A DNA stretch of 64,000 bases from Beaufortia kweichowensis (taxonomy: Eukaryota > Chordata > Actinopteri > Cypriniformes > Gastromyzontidae), in NCBI GenBank assembly GCA_019155185.1, contig CM032794.1, forward strand, positions 9,587,988 to 9,651,987, read 5' to 3'. Each line of letters starts with the position of its first letter. Within the stretch, counting starts at the first letter, position 1. The translations under genes and the position numbers were made by a program. Shown piece after piece: positions 1-9,970 of this stretch. A model generated the notes under the pieces. That model saw only the letters and a program-made list of their open reading frames with translations. It did no database searches and was not told where the DNA came from.

Positions 1-654
1 TCAATCTCGGGCCATTTTCCTTTCTCGCTCCTTCTCTCCCTCAGGTTGTTGAAACACACATAAAAACCGCATATTAGGTAACATAGACCCATTTAGAAAG
101 CAATTTAAAGCACTCCGCAACCATCGCTGCTGGTGAAGAAGTCTAGCCTCTTAATTATCCTGTATCAGCGTTACAGAAAATGCTTCCAAATATTACTCTT
201 TGTTTTCCTGCTGTCAGCCTCCGGCTTATGTAGCAGGCTTTTAAGTATCTCCTTCTGTTAGACTAAGGTTTCCAACGTAGAGAGAAAAAAGAAAAGGTCT
301 CATTGTTTGCCCTATGGCACAAACAGCACTTTACAGGCATCAACACACGCTGGTTAAGCGTGAATGTTGACTTACAGCTTTGCGAGATACGTGAAGAATT
401 CCAGATAAATGTAAACGGTTTTCTTCTGCTGCTTTTTGGCTGCGGATATCAGCTATTGTGCTTACAAGCACAGACCAGTGCGCTAATGCACTTATCTATT
501 CCGTGCCATTGGTCTCCATTCCCATTGGCTTTCCACATGTCATTCCACCCCCAAAACGAGCTTGGCTATATCCTCAAACACACAGGAGAATTACTAAAAG
601 GCAGACATCTAGCAGCCACCTACCAAGGAAGAATGCGTTCAATCTGCTTAACTC
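1..654. other. unique noncoding sequence, nothing recognised
   Basis: This is mixed-composition sequence without a recognisable repeat. Two overlapping short open frames (303-680 and 458-664, both +) occur here. Neither resembles a known protein, shows a domain, or has a convincing exon border, so I treat them as chance frames. A pyrimidine-rich stretch lies at about 20-45. Confidence 0.5.
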
Positions 655-830
655 CTACCACTAAATTTAATTTTAATTAAACAGTTAATGAGCCATGGGA
701 TTAATGCCGATGGCTTTTTAAAGCAAACATCTATAAATCATTAAGGCCCCATTTGGAAGGGGAAAGGGAACTGTGCCACCGGCAGACTGGGATGCTCTCT
801 CCTCTCTTGTGTGAACCCGAGCCCACACAT
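655..830. promoter_or_regulatory. candidate conserved noncoding element (enhancer-like)
   Basis: The block is repeat-free. It contains a TAATTA homeodomain word at 674-679, a GGATTA word (OTX/PITX-type) at 698-703, and a run of further TAAT-type words, then becomes GC-richer after about 745. That composition contrasts with the AT-rich DNA after 1200. The enhancer reading is inference from composition and motif density; conservation was not tested. Confidence 0.3.
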
Positions 831-954
831 CTACATAACAGACATTATACAGGCAAGACTATTGTTGAGTAGCCACACTATACAGAAACCTCGCCATCTT
901 TCTCTGGTTTACTCACACTGAGAGCTATAAAAGAGATGCAGACAAGGCTCAACC

Positions 955-1130
955 ACAACAAACCATCCTACCTGACATTGCCTCCACATATTGAAGGTCA
1001 GCAGCGGGGGAACGGCATGCCAATGTGGGTCCTACTGGGGCAGCGCTGGCAGGGTTAGTGTGACCGAATGAGCTTCCTCTCCACACTGCTGGAGACCTTT
1101 ATTGCAGGTCTGGATGCTGCGGAATGGAAG
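955..1130. promoter_or_regulatory. candidate conserved noncoding element
   Basis: This is a GC-richer, repeat-free island directly before a long AT-rich stretch. It has no open frame of note. Its regulatory role is inferred from composition only. Confidence 0.2.
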
Positions 1131-1140
1131 GAATGGAAAG

Positions 1141-1725
1141 TGTAAATAACAATTTCCAACAACTGGTCAGACCTTTCTCCAAAATTGAAGCGGTACAAAA
1201 GTGTTCAATCAAGTTGCTTTTTATAAATGGCTAAGACTGGCAAATGATGACAGGAGTTGTTTTACATAGAACAAATTTTTACTTTAAACAAAATATAAAA
1301 TATGCCTTAATCTGTTAACTGCCACTGTTCCACAGGTTTCACTATTCACTTTAATATTTCATAGTTGAATTCTAATCTAATCATGACAAACTACTTACTG
1401 ATGGAAAAGCTCAAGAATAAATATTTAACAAATTTTAAAAACAACAAACATAAACTAAAAAAGTTTTAAACTAAAAAAAACAAACACTGTAAATCACTGT
1501 AGTTTGGATTTTCATGTATTTTTTAAAATATATCAAATTCAAAAATTTTAAATATATATTTATAAAATTCAAAATCAAATATCAAAAATATTGTAGTTTG
1601 GATAGGGTATTTTTATGTGTATGCTCAATATATGCTGTGACAGTTATCAGTCTAGATTAATCAAGTTAAGAGCTTTTTATGTGCATAAAAACAACTGCTA
1701 AAATAATGTGTTGCTAATAAAAATA
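1141..1725. other. AT-rich spacer with a direct repeat
   Basis: This is very AT-rich DNA with many A-runs. The 12-mer TGTAGTTTGGAT occurs at 1498-1509 and again at 1592-1603, bracketing about 80 bp of nearly pure A/T sequence. This could be a degraded insertion. The words after it (GTGACAGTTATCAG near 1637) recur near 36350, so a very old shared repeat is possible. Confidence 0.4.
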
Positions 1726-1972
1726 TGTGACCCTGTCTGTGAAAACCAGGCTAAAGTCTAAAAACCTAATTCTGAGATCATCAAAGCATCAATGTTTGAA
1801 TACACCTATTCATTTCACTATGATTTAAATCTTTGACATAATCTTACTCTGTGAATATTAAAGATATCAAGGTTATATTATCACAGAATGTTCTTTACTT
1901 CATTTAGGGTGATTATATGTAGAAAACAGTAAAAAAAAAGACTTTAGCTGGGTTTTCATAGGCAGGGTCAGA
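1726..1972 (+). mobile_element. TGTGACCCTG-type MITE, copy 1 (near complete)
   Basis: This is a non-autonomous DNA transposon with visible terminal inverted repeats. The left end reads TGTGACCCTGTCTGTGAAAA. The right end is close to its reverse complement (GGTTTTCATAGGCAGGGTCA). The length is about 247 bp with no coding capacity. Related copies lie at 30700-30918 (+) and 45891-46095 (-), which supports a real interspersed family. The superfamily is not determined, and I see no clear target-site duplication. Confidence 0.8.
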
Positions 1973-2099
1973 TAGATATAAAAGAAATGCAATTTTGCTA
2001 TAAAATAAAAAAAATAAGAACATAAAACTGATCACAGAATTACAAATGAGTCATTTTTAATGATACCTAAAGATGAAATAATATTATGTATAAAATATT

Positions 2100-2370
2100 C
2101 TATCCCACACACTGGATCGCTTTCACTCTAAAGGAACGTAATAAACATCTTAACGCTGTGTCCAATGGGTCCCTCATTTGTAACAATTAGTGCTCAGCCA
2201 CATGCATGCTTCATGGCTTAAATCCAATTTAAAGCATCAATGTCTTAATAATTCAGCTTCTAATCATAACTGCTGGCACAGCATCTAATCCTGTAATGAC
2301 CCATAAATTCTGTTTCATGACTCCATTGATCATCACCCATAGACAAGATGAACCAGTTAATGTTATCTAG
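2100..2370. promoter_or_regulatory. candidate conserved noncoding element
   Basis: This repeat-free block lies just after the MITE. It has balanced composition and many TAAT/ATTA words in its central part, and it has no coding potential. It is proposed as enhancer-like by appearance only. Confidence 0.25.
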
Positions 2371-2413
2371 ATGTACTTTCATCTGAAAAAAATCTTTCAG
2401 GATTGTGTAGCAT

Positions 2414-2432
2414 CACTAGTTATTCACTAGTG
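2414..2432. repeat. small perfect hairpin
   Basis: CACTAGT at 2414-2420 and ACTAGTG at 2426-2432 are exact reverse complements around a 5-base loop. It is too short to call an RNA gene. Confidence 0.5.
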
Positions 2433-2775
2433 TGTGGCTTGTGTAGTCTATCATACAGTATCAATATTTTGATGCACTTTCTTTATTAAAGTGTTTAGTA
2501 AAGTGTTTCTTTGTTTACACACAACTTTTAGTGTTTAAAAAAGGCAAACATATTGTCTTCAGATGGATGCCAGAGACAAAAGAGTAGTGTGAGACTAGGG
2601 ATCAGATTCAAGTGATCAATTGTACTGCATGTCAAGTGATTTTGGAATCATTATGTGCGAGTAGCCATAAAACAACGCAGACAAAGTTGTCCAGTTTTGC
2701 ATCATGTTTGCCATTAACGATAAAAAAAGCTTCTCATCTTTCCCACGTGATTTCCAGCAGCAGAGCAGGACCTTT

Positions 2776-2830
2776 AATGCACTGTAAATTGATTTGGATA
2801 AAAGTGTCTGGAAAAATAAATGTAATATTA
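2776..2830 (+). mobile_element. SINE 3' tail fragment (L2-like tail)
   Basis: The words TTTGGATAAAAGTGTCTGG followed by AAATAAATGTAAT match the conserved 3' tail of fish tRNA-derived SINEs, which is shared with L2-type LINEs. The tRNA-like head is missing, so this is a 5'-truncated or decayed copy. Confidence 0.6.
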
Positions 2831-3504
2831 GATTTATTGTTTTTCTAAATTTCACTGAATCCTTGAATATATTAAAAATTAAAGAATCTGACCATCCACT
2901 CGGTTTTATTATGCTATATTTAGATACACTGCAAACACCTGACAACTCCGTAACAAATATAACATCCCCCACCAGCCAGAGGCTCCTTAGAGTTTCCAAG
3001 CAGTTTCATCAGTTGTTTTACATTTTCTATTTCTTATTCAAGAAATGGGAGTTTAGATTACAGAAAAAAAAATCAATTTTCAAACTTTTCAATTTGACAG
3101 ATTTAATGACTGTAGACCCCCCACCACCCACCTGTGAGTAATATATTTTGTGGTTTTTACACAGAGAGCTATTGTATTATGAAAAGAATTGAATTCCCAG
3201 TCTCCAGTGGCCTGTGCTAAATTTACCTTAAACTAAATCACCAAAGCCTACTGGTGCTTGACAGTGAAGGCAGGTGCACAGCCTCCACTCTGCCTCTGCC
3301 AAAGCAGGCAAACCATTCTCTTACAGACATACATCGCATATATATATTTGTTTTATTAATTTTACCATTTTGTTCAATCTGTCAACATTTAAACTGCTAG
3401 AAGGTAAATGACATGCCACTAAGGACCATTTTGTTTTATCATTCAAAACAGACCCTTTTTTTTTCTTAGTAGAGCAAGATGTTAGATTGCAATTGAATAT
3501 GGCT
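2831..3504. other. spacer, no gene seen
   Basis: This is AT-rich sequence with a C-run near 3117-3132. Overlapping short open frames on both strands (2616-2999 -, 2794-3141 +) are composed of low-complexity residues and resemble no family. I reject them as genes. Confidence 0.45.
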
Positions 3505-3653
3505 TTCCAGTATCTCAGCTGGTAGATCGTGGTGCTATAGTAACACCAAGGTCATGAGTTTAAATGCACATAGAGTACTCATAAAACATGCAGCTTGAAT
3601 GTACTGCAAGTCACAGTGGAAAAAAGCATCTGCCAAATACATAAATGTAAATT
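3505..3653 (+). mobile_element. tRNA-derived SINE, decayed
   Basis: The head contains a tRNA-like A-box region (CTCAGCTGGTAGATC) and a diverged B-box (GGTCATGAGTTTAAATGC). The copy ends with the tail AAAGCATCTGCCAAATACATAAATG. This order of tRNA head, short body and L2-like tail is the usual structure of cyprinid SINEs. Substitutions in both boxes indicate an old copy. It is not a functional tRNA gene because no acceptor-stem pairing is present. Confidence 0.8.
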
Positions 3654-3820
3654 AATATTTAATCCCTCAGAAGACAGAGCTCCTTTTATTTTGATAATAT
3701 TTTCTCATCACTTCTCTTATGTTGACAGTCTGCAACCTTTGCCAGTTTTGAAAAGTGATTTTCAGTGGACGGGCAGATTCTTCCAGTTTTCAGTCATGTA
3801 ATCGGAGTTGACTTTGACTG

Positions 3821-4030
3821 AAAACAGCATCAATGGCCCCTGCTTTTTCTGACGAAAGTGGTGTCTAGCGAAGTGTTAACAGCCCTGACACTGCTAGTTT
3901 TATGTGTGTCTTGACATGTCTTCCTGCGAGCCAAACCCCTGACGCATATTTTGCGATAAATAAATAAAGCCAGTGGAGAAGAACAAATACATTCTCCAAA
4001 TAGAAGCTGACAACTCACAAGCAAGTAGAT
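3821..4030. promoter_or_regulatory. candidate conserved noncoding element
   Basis: This is a repeat-free block of balanced composition containing CpG sites, between a SINE and AT-rich sequence. Minus-strand open frames across it (3830-4024, 3900-4130) have no recognisable product. The regulatory reading is inference. Confidence 0.2.
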
Positions 4031-4229
4031 GGAGCCCTCTCTCTTTTCTGCTGACTACTACAAGCAGATGAGAGCTGCACACAGAGTCTTGAATGGGTTT
4101 TACAGGGCATACAACCAAGACAGGCCCCAAGAGACAGCCAAACTACTATTAAGTGGCCTTCAACAAGACAACAAGCCATTCATGTAGAGACACGTGCTCT
4201 TTTGGGAAAGGTGAATGGTTTAAGAGCAT

Positions 4230-4420
4230 AGATGGATGGTTTAAATAATAATGACTCGCCTTTAGGGTTTATCAGCCCATTTTTCCCTCCTCCCGCTCCC
4301 TGAGGGAGGACATTCATGGTTAATCGTGGTGATTGATAATCTAATATCAACTGCGCTTTTATTCACCTTTGCTCCTGTATGCAATAGGACTAATTGCATG
4401 ACTGTCATACAGATCTTGGG
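4230..4420. promoter_or_regulatory. candidate conserved noncoding element
   Basis: The block has a C-rich core flanked by homeodomain-like words: GGTTAATCG, then TGATTGATAATC, then GACTAATTGC. It has no repeat and no open frame. Such mixed clusters are typical of developmental enhancers, but that is inference without an alignment. Confidence 0.3.
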
Positions 4421-4927
4421 CCTAAACTTACCATTTTTAAAAACCTGTCAAGAGTACTGAGTAGCACTGCATTACACGGACGATTAGCCATAATTCCCCT
4501 GCTGAAGATGGAGACCTCAGGCAGACTCCATAATCTTCCTCCTACAGTCAACACCCCCATTGCCACCGCCTAGCTTTGTCATACAGTGACATTACAATAT
4601 GCCGTTTCTGACTTGAATCACTGTCTTGAGACTGCCTGGTAATGACCTTGTAAATCAAACATCAACTTTTACACTGATAAACAGCCTACCACATGATTTA
4701 GCCAGAGTGATTTCCAGCACAATCAGAACCTGCAACACTAGTCAACCAGAAGTTGTAGAATGTGCATGTTCTAACACTGAAGAGGATGAAAATTGGAAAA
4801 TATATTTATTTTTGTGAACCGGAACGGATTGAATTGAAGAAAAAAAAACTGCTATGTCATTGGATTGACAACTGAAGAAAAATACAAATATTGCAACTAA
4901 TTTATCTAATTTCTGTGTATACTGATC
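4421..4927. other. spacer, no gene seen
   Basis: This is unique, moderately AT-rich sequence. Short open frames (4626-4817 +, 4742-4969 -) are unsupported by any recognisable motif. Confidence 0.45.
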
Positions 4928-4945
4928 TACAGTAAATATACTGTA

Positions 4946-5105
4946 TGTGACCCCATCTGTGAATTCCATGTTAGTCTTTAAAATCTTAAAATAATGAAAA
5001 TAGGTAACGTGTGTTTATTGCTGTAAATGACAGAAATGGCTGATTTAATCAATTTGATAAACTGAATGACATGAAAATCTTTATTACAGAATTTAGGTAC
5101 GTCTC
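4946..5105 (+). mobile_element. possible diverged MITE end
   Basis: The start, TGTGACCCCATCTGTGAATT, resembles the left terminal repeat of the MITE at 1726-1972. The interior no longer aligns by eye and no matching right end is evident. A small inverted repeat (TACAGT at 4928-4933, ACTGTA at 4940-4945) sits just outside. It may be a separate subfamily or a fragment. Confidence 0.3.
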
Positions 5106-6270
5106 AGTGGGAAAGCATTGTTATAGTATTGTTTGTATTGTTACAGTATATAGTATATAACAGTGCAAATCATTAATACTTTTACTCAGTTAAGTAGGAC
5201 TTGAAACACATTAATCAGTTACTATCAACTTCTCTGCACAAAAGATTTAATGTAAACAGTTTGTTGTTTTGTTTATAATTTGATAGTTTTATAATACTGT
5301 CAAGCTAAAGTTTATTGTAAACTCCTTAGCCTATTTGTTTTACCACCCGGGTGACTTTTATACCCTTCAATCAGCATTTTGCTAAATCCATCATAAATCA
5401 CTCCACACATAAATTGCTGCACACGGGGGTGGTACAACAATGCCGATGAAATGAATTTATTAAGCATTTCTACCAGATGGTTGTATAAAGATTTTAAAAA
5501 TGTATGCTTTACTGCTTATTGATAGACTCACAAGAATAAATCATAAAAAATGCAATATAAGGTAGGATTCTGATTCTCAAAACAAGATTGTAAGGTCATG
5601 TTTTAATTTATTTATGTCTATCTAATGTGTCTCAAAAACAGAAATTGGTTTAGACACATCATAATGCAAAACACTTACAGAGCTGTAAAATATTTCGACA
5701 GCTGCTGGTGGATCTGACACTTTGTTAAAACATCCACCATGACATTTACAGTATGTTTTTATTACTTACGTTTTAATTAAGATAACAATGTGATAGTTGT
5801 TAAATAAAGGACAATGCAAATATCCAGTTTGTACGAACCATTAGGCTTTAAATTCTCAACAACAACAACTTCAGTATCTCTCCAAATGCTTGCTGTTTGC
5901 CACAGTAGTAGATGGTAGTAACTGCACTCAGTAAATCTTTTCACAGCCACACATGTTCTGACTATTTCTGTCTTCCTCCAGACAACATTGAATGAATGTG
6001 TCCTCGTCTGTGCTGTTGACACGATTAACTTTCAGCCACTGCGTGAACTGTGTCACAACACTCTTTAATCATCCCTGTGAGCTGTTCCCTGTCTCCTTGT
6101 CCTCAACCACACCTCCTCTCCTCCCCTCCAGCACATCAGCTCTGCACAGGGCATGCCCTCAAAAATTAGCTACCTTTAGATCGGGAGGACAGGAAAACGG
6201 CCAATTACCTCGATTCAGAGCACAATGCTACCAACAACACAATTGCCTATTATTTATTTGGCTCCTTACA
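5106..6270. other. spacer, no gene seen
   Basis: The stretch 5106-5800 is AT-rich and unique. From about 5930 to 6200 composition becomes balanced, with a pyrimidine-rich run at about 6085-6133 ending in CAG. This resembles a splice acceptor, but no downstream donor or recognisable coding frame follows. Confidence 0.45.
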
Positions 6271-6271
6271 T

Positions 6272-6322
6272 TGTTAAAGCTTTTACACATAAGAATAAAT
6301 CTTATGTGTAAAGCCTGTTAAC
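6272..6322. ncRNA. strong imperfect hairpin (possible small-RNA precursor or fold-back)
   Basis: The left arm at 6272-6293 (TGTTAAAGCTTTTACACATAAG) pairs with the right arm at 6301-6322 around a 7-base loop AATAAAT. The inner 13-14 pairs are exact apart from one bulged T, and the outer TGTTAA/TTAACA part also pairs. Arm length is similar to a short pre-microRNA, but I recognise no microRNA family. A decayed palindromic transposon is equally possible. Confidence 0.25.
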
Positions 6323-6458
6323 ATGCAGGGTGACACCAGTGTCCTGATTTTATATTTTTTATACATTTACTGCATGAAAAGTGACCACAATTATGCTTGT
6401 AGTCTAAAAGCTTATGCCATTTCCTGGGTTTGCGTTCAAAAGTGGGGTACAGGTCAAA

Positions 6459-6558
6459 GACATTTACACTTTTATCCAGAGCTATTAAACAATAATATAC
6501 ATTTTATTGGAGTGCATGTTTCCCTGAGAATCAAAACTATGACCTTGGTGTTGCTACC
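6459..6558 (-). mobile_element. tRNA-derived SINE fragment, reverse orientation
   Basis: Read on the minus strand, the segment begins with the B-box-like GTAGCAACACCAAGGTCATA and a diverged TTTTGATTCTC, and ends with the tail word GGATAAAAGTGTAAATG. This is the same SINE type as at 3505-3653 in the opposite direction. The A-box end is missing. The plus-strand open frame 6323-6757 runs through this repeat and is therefore not a gene. Confidence 0.7.
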
Positions 6559-6839
6559 CGTTACTTCTCTCCTCTTTTCACTTTTCCTCTCTTTCTTCCT
6601 GACCATATATGATCCCGGCTCCTTCATTTTTTTGACACATCTTCTCCTTTTTCTTTCCTCATTTTTCTTATGTGCAAAGGTGTGCTGTGGACCGCTCTAC
6701 CACTACCCTGCTTATTGTGCTAAAGTAATTACTCCAGAGGAGAAGCTCATGAAGTGAGGAATTTCAAATGATTTCTCCATATTCAGGGAGAGCGAACCAT
6801 GGCGTATAGAAAATGATAAATTAGAAATGTATTTATAGA

Positions 6840-7010
6840 GAACCTGATGAGAAAGGTTAAAACGATTAGGGCCGACGGTTTTGCCAGGGAGTCTAAGGCA
6901 GACTCCATGTGAGCTCTTTCTCTCTGATTGGTGCCCCCTGCTGAAAACGGTAATAACATAGATTTCTCCTCACAGTACTAAACATCAGCGGGATATTTAC
7001 TCCATGCAGG
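6840..7010. promoter_or_regulatory. candidate conserved element with CTCF-like site
   Basis: The block is repeat-free, with balanced composition and CpG-bearing words (GGGCCGACGG). On the minus strand at 6931-6944 it reads TCAGCAGGGGGCAC. That fits the CTCF core consensus (CCASYAGRKGGCRS) at 13 of 14 positions. An insulator or enhancer role is inference; binding was not tested. Confidence 0.35.
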
Positions 7011-8570
7011 CTGCGCAGGTTATTGAAAGGATATTTTGTCACACCAATGTCCTATCTTGCATTAGGAAAAGGTCTCTCTACTGGATGGTTGGATTATTGG
7101 TTTCCTCCAATTAACCCCAAAATGTTTTTTAGCCATAAAGTGTTGCGCATAAAGTCTTATTAAAAGTAATACAATTTTTCTAACATGCAGATGACTTAAA
7201 AGGTCATGTAAATTAAATGTTTTGAGTTTATATTTTGTAATAAAAATCCAGAAGATATCACTCTAGTGTTAATTGGAGTTATGTTTTCCTGTTATTTTAG
7301 ATCACAATCACATATCACATTAAACGTGCATGCACACATCTTGCTAATTTAATTTCATCCTATTTCTATCACCACCATACTGTACACGCAGAAAGTCATT
7401 TTTTCTCCTAAAAGAAGACAAAGAAAGAAATGAAATAGCCAAACTGTTTGATATGTGGACGTAAAATATATTAAACCTGTCAATCATGAATGAAGGTCCA
7501 TTAAAAATCTATAGCATATGTGGACAAAATTTGGATTTCTGGGCTCTGATCTATAGGCCACTGCATAAAAACTACATAATTAGCTCATGACATCTTGATG
7601 TTTTTTGCTCCACCAAAAACAATAACTGATGTAAAGTAGTTATTTCAAAATAATTAATTATCCATTAATCAGTTTCCTAAATCATTGCTTTAATCTCATT
7701 ATTTAGATATGTCAGTCAGCACAGGCAATGGCTGTCGAACCACATGAAGATCTGATACGGTCAGTGTATGTAACTAAAACAATTCAATGTAAAAATACAT
7801 GAGTGCCTAATCATTCACAATACCGTGTTCAAAGTGATCTAGACTAGCAAATGTACAGTAGTACTTTAGTACTTGACTATTAATCATAACAAGTCCTGAC
7901 AAAGAACCATCTGTTGAGAAATATGATCACACCTAATGGCACCTTAAAAGTCTTACTGTATTTGAATTTTGGTGATGCCATTTACCTGAGCTGACATGAT
8001 TCATTACCCATCATACTGTAGGTCATCGGCTATTAGGATGCTGTTGCAAATGAATGATGTTGTAAATGACTTGCTCTTTTGGGCTACTGGTCCATCAGTA
8101 CAGCCACAAAGAACATACAAAATTTTAATCATTCTAGTGAAAACATGGATTAAATGTAATCCACTAAAATTTACAAAGAGCAGATGATTTTTTTAAAAGT
8201 CTTTCATGCTAAGGTCTTTTGTCTATCAAGTGTAAAGTGATAAACACCACTAGGACAGATCAAATGTTTTAAATGCGTTGAAGCTTCTTCTTTTTAAAAC
8301 TACTGACACAGTAAGTAAAACTGAAAAGCTTAGAGAAAAATATCTTGGCACCATTGCTGACTAAAGTGAGGTGAAGGCCATGGCATCATCTTCTCTCTCA
8401 TTAACTTCACATCTATAGTTTGCTTAATATGTAATTAAAGGAATAGCGTAAAGATCAATGTGTCGTTAAATTATGCTGGCTCCTGGTTCTGTCTGGGTTG
8501 AGGTAGTCTTGTCAGCTTTTTTGAGGATTATATTGCATGTATTATTTTAACTGTGTCATTTACTGCAAGG
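7011..8570. other. spacer, no gene seen
   Basis: This is a long AT-rich unique stretch. The only item noted is an exact CTGTCAATCA at 7477-7486, a PBX-MEIS-type site on the minus strand. One 63-codon frame (7996-8187) looks like chance. Confidence 0.5.
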
Positions 8571-8571
8571 G

Positions 8572-8650
8572 CACTCCCTTGACTGTGGGAGTCGGTTTAA
8601 ATGCAAACAAATACGACTGCAATCCCCAGACACCTTCAAAAGGGTGTCTG
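8572..8650. repeat. two neighbouring short hairpins
   Basis: ACTCCC and GGGAGT pair around TTGACTGT near 8573-8592. CAGACACC at 8627-8634 pairs exactly with GGTGTCTG at 8643-8650. They lie about 35 bases apart. No RNA gene family is recognised. Confidence 0.35.
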
Positions 8651-9096
8651 TGAAATCCCTTAAAGAACTAAAGGGAAAAATATCTCCAGCTGCGGAATGA
8701 TAATTTTAAGATGCACGGCAGAGCCGCAACAACTTTCTGACAGTTTCATCATACGTTACTCCATGATTTGTTAAAATTGACATTGTTGGCTTTGATCAAA
8801 GCCAAAACAGCCATGATTTTCTGAAAGATGTGTTTCACACGGATTTTGTGGCAGACTGTATGTCTTCAAAACACTATGAGTGTTGCAAGGGATATCCTTG
8901 TGCGTGTGTACGTGTGTGTGCGCATCTTTTACAAAGAAAGAAAGACACAAAATTAGAGAGAGAATAACAACAGGGAGGAAAGATGCCAGTATTCTAACAG
9001 CAAATTTGGACAACGTACAGTAAGTACAGAGCAGAAATGTGGTCACTCATAGCACAAAACATATTTTATCACCAACACAGAACGAGAGCCTGTTTC

Positions 9097-9124
9097 TCAC
9101 ACACACACACACACATACACACAT
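9097..9124. repeat. CA dinucleotide microsatellite
   Basis: This is a run of CA units with one interrupting T. A related GT-rich tract lies at about 8898-8922. Confidence 0.9.
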
Positions 9125-9229
9125 GATGAATATACAGTATTAGGGTTCAGACAAAGAAAATGAATGGCTTACAATATAACTGGACAGAAGTGGTGATGTC
9201 TTCCCCCACAGTGTGAGAATTACAGGCCT

Positions 9230-9460
9230 CTTGTGTTTGTGCTTTCCATTCATCATGATCAGGGCACAGTTTGAGGCTCTGACCTGATTGGTGCCACATC
9301 TCCCATGTCACTCCAGAGAATAGACACTTTCTCTGTCACCCGGGCACCAAGAAGACCATAAAGCTTGTTAGGAAGACGGCTCTCCTTTAGTGAAAAGAGG
9401 GCTGTCTGGGGAGGAGAACTCCAAAGCGCCTTTACTGCAATGTTTTTATTCCATTGCTCT
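9230..9460. promoter_or_regulatory. candidate conserved noncoding element
   Basis: This is a repeat-free, balanced-composition block of more than 200 bp in AT-rich surroundings, without an open frame. Enhancer-like by appearance only. Confidence 0.2.
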
Positions 9461-9739
9461 TATTTTTTTTACTTTCCTTGCCAGCAAAAAGAACTATGAA
9501 GAACTTGATGTGTGATACAGAATGAGCTGTTGCCTTTGGAAACAGATAGTGTCTTGTTGTCTAATTAGTGAAGAACCTCTTACAGACTCCTGTGTTTAAA
9601 CTGCTCAATTAAACATGTAACCGGTACAACAACAACAATGTAGCACAAAACTCTTAAAATTCCTTGAAATACACTCTTGACAGAAGTGAAATAGGTCTTT
9701 TGGAAGGCATTGTAAGATGAGATCAATAACTTTAAAGAT

Positions 9740-9970
9740 CATCAAGGGAAACGCATCGTTGCATATCTTAACATCAGAAATGGCCTATGGGCTCCACCAC
9801 CTGTGAAAATGTGGTGTCTGGAGCGCACTTCAAGCGCAAACACCTTCTCCCAGATGGGCTCTATAAGCGGGGCTTTGAATCTGAGGCTGTAGATTTAGGC
9901 ATATAAATGGTGCCGACACCTTATCGTCTGCCTTTGTGCTTTCCACCGCTTGTACCTGATTTGAATTTTA
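9740..9970. promoter_or_regulatory. candidate conserved noncoding element
   Basis: The repeat-free block includes E-box-like CACCTG at about 9800 and a GC-richer core at 9795-9950. It has no coding frame. The regulatory role is inference. Confidence 0.25.

Noticed and set aside
6323..6757. 144-codon plus-strand open frame
   Set aside because: It runs through a reverse-oriented SINE (6459-6558) and a pyrimidine-rich tract, has no recognisable domain, and is within chance length for 64 kb.
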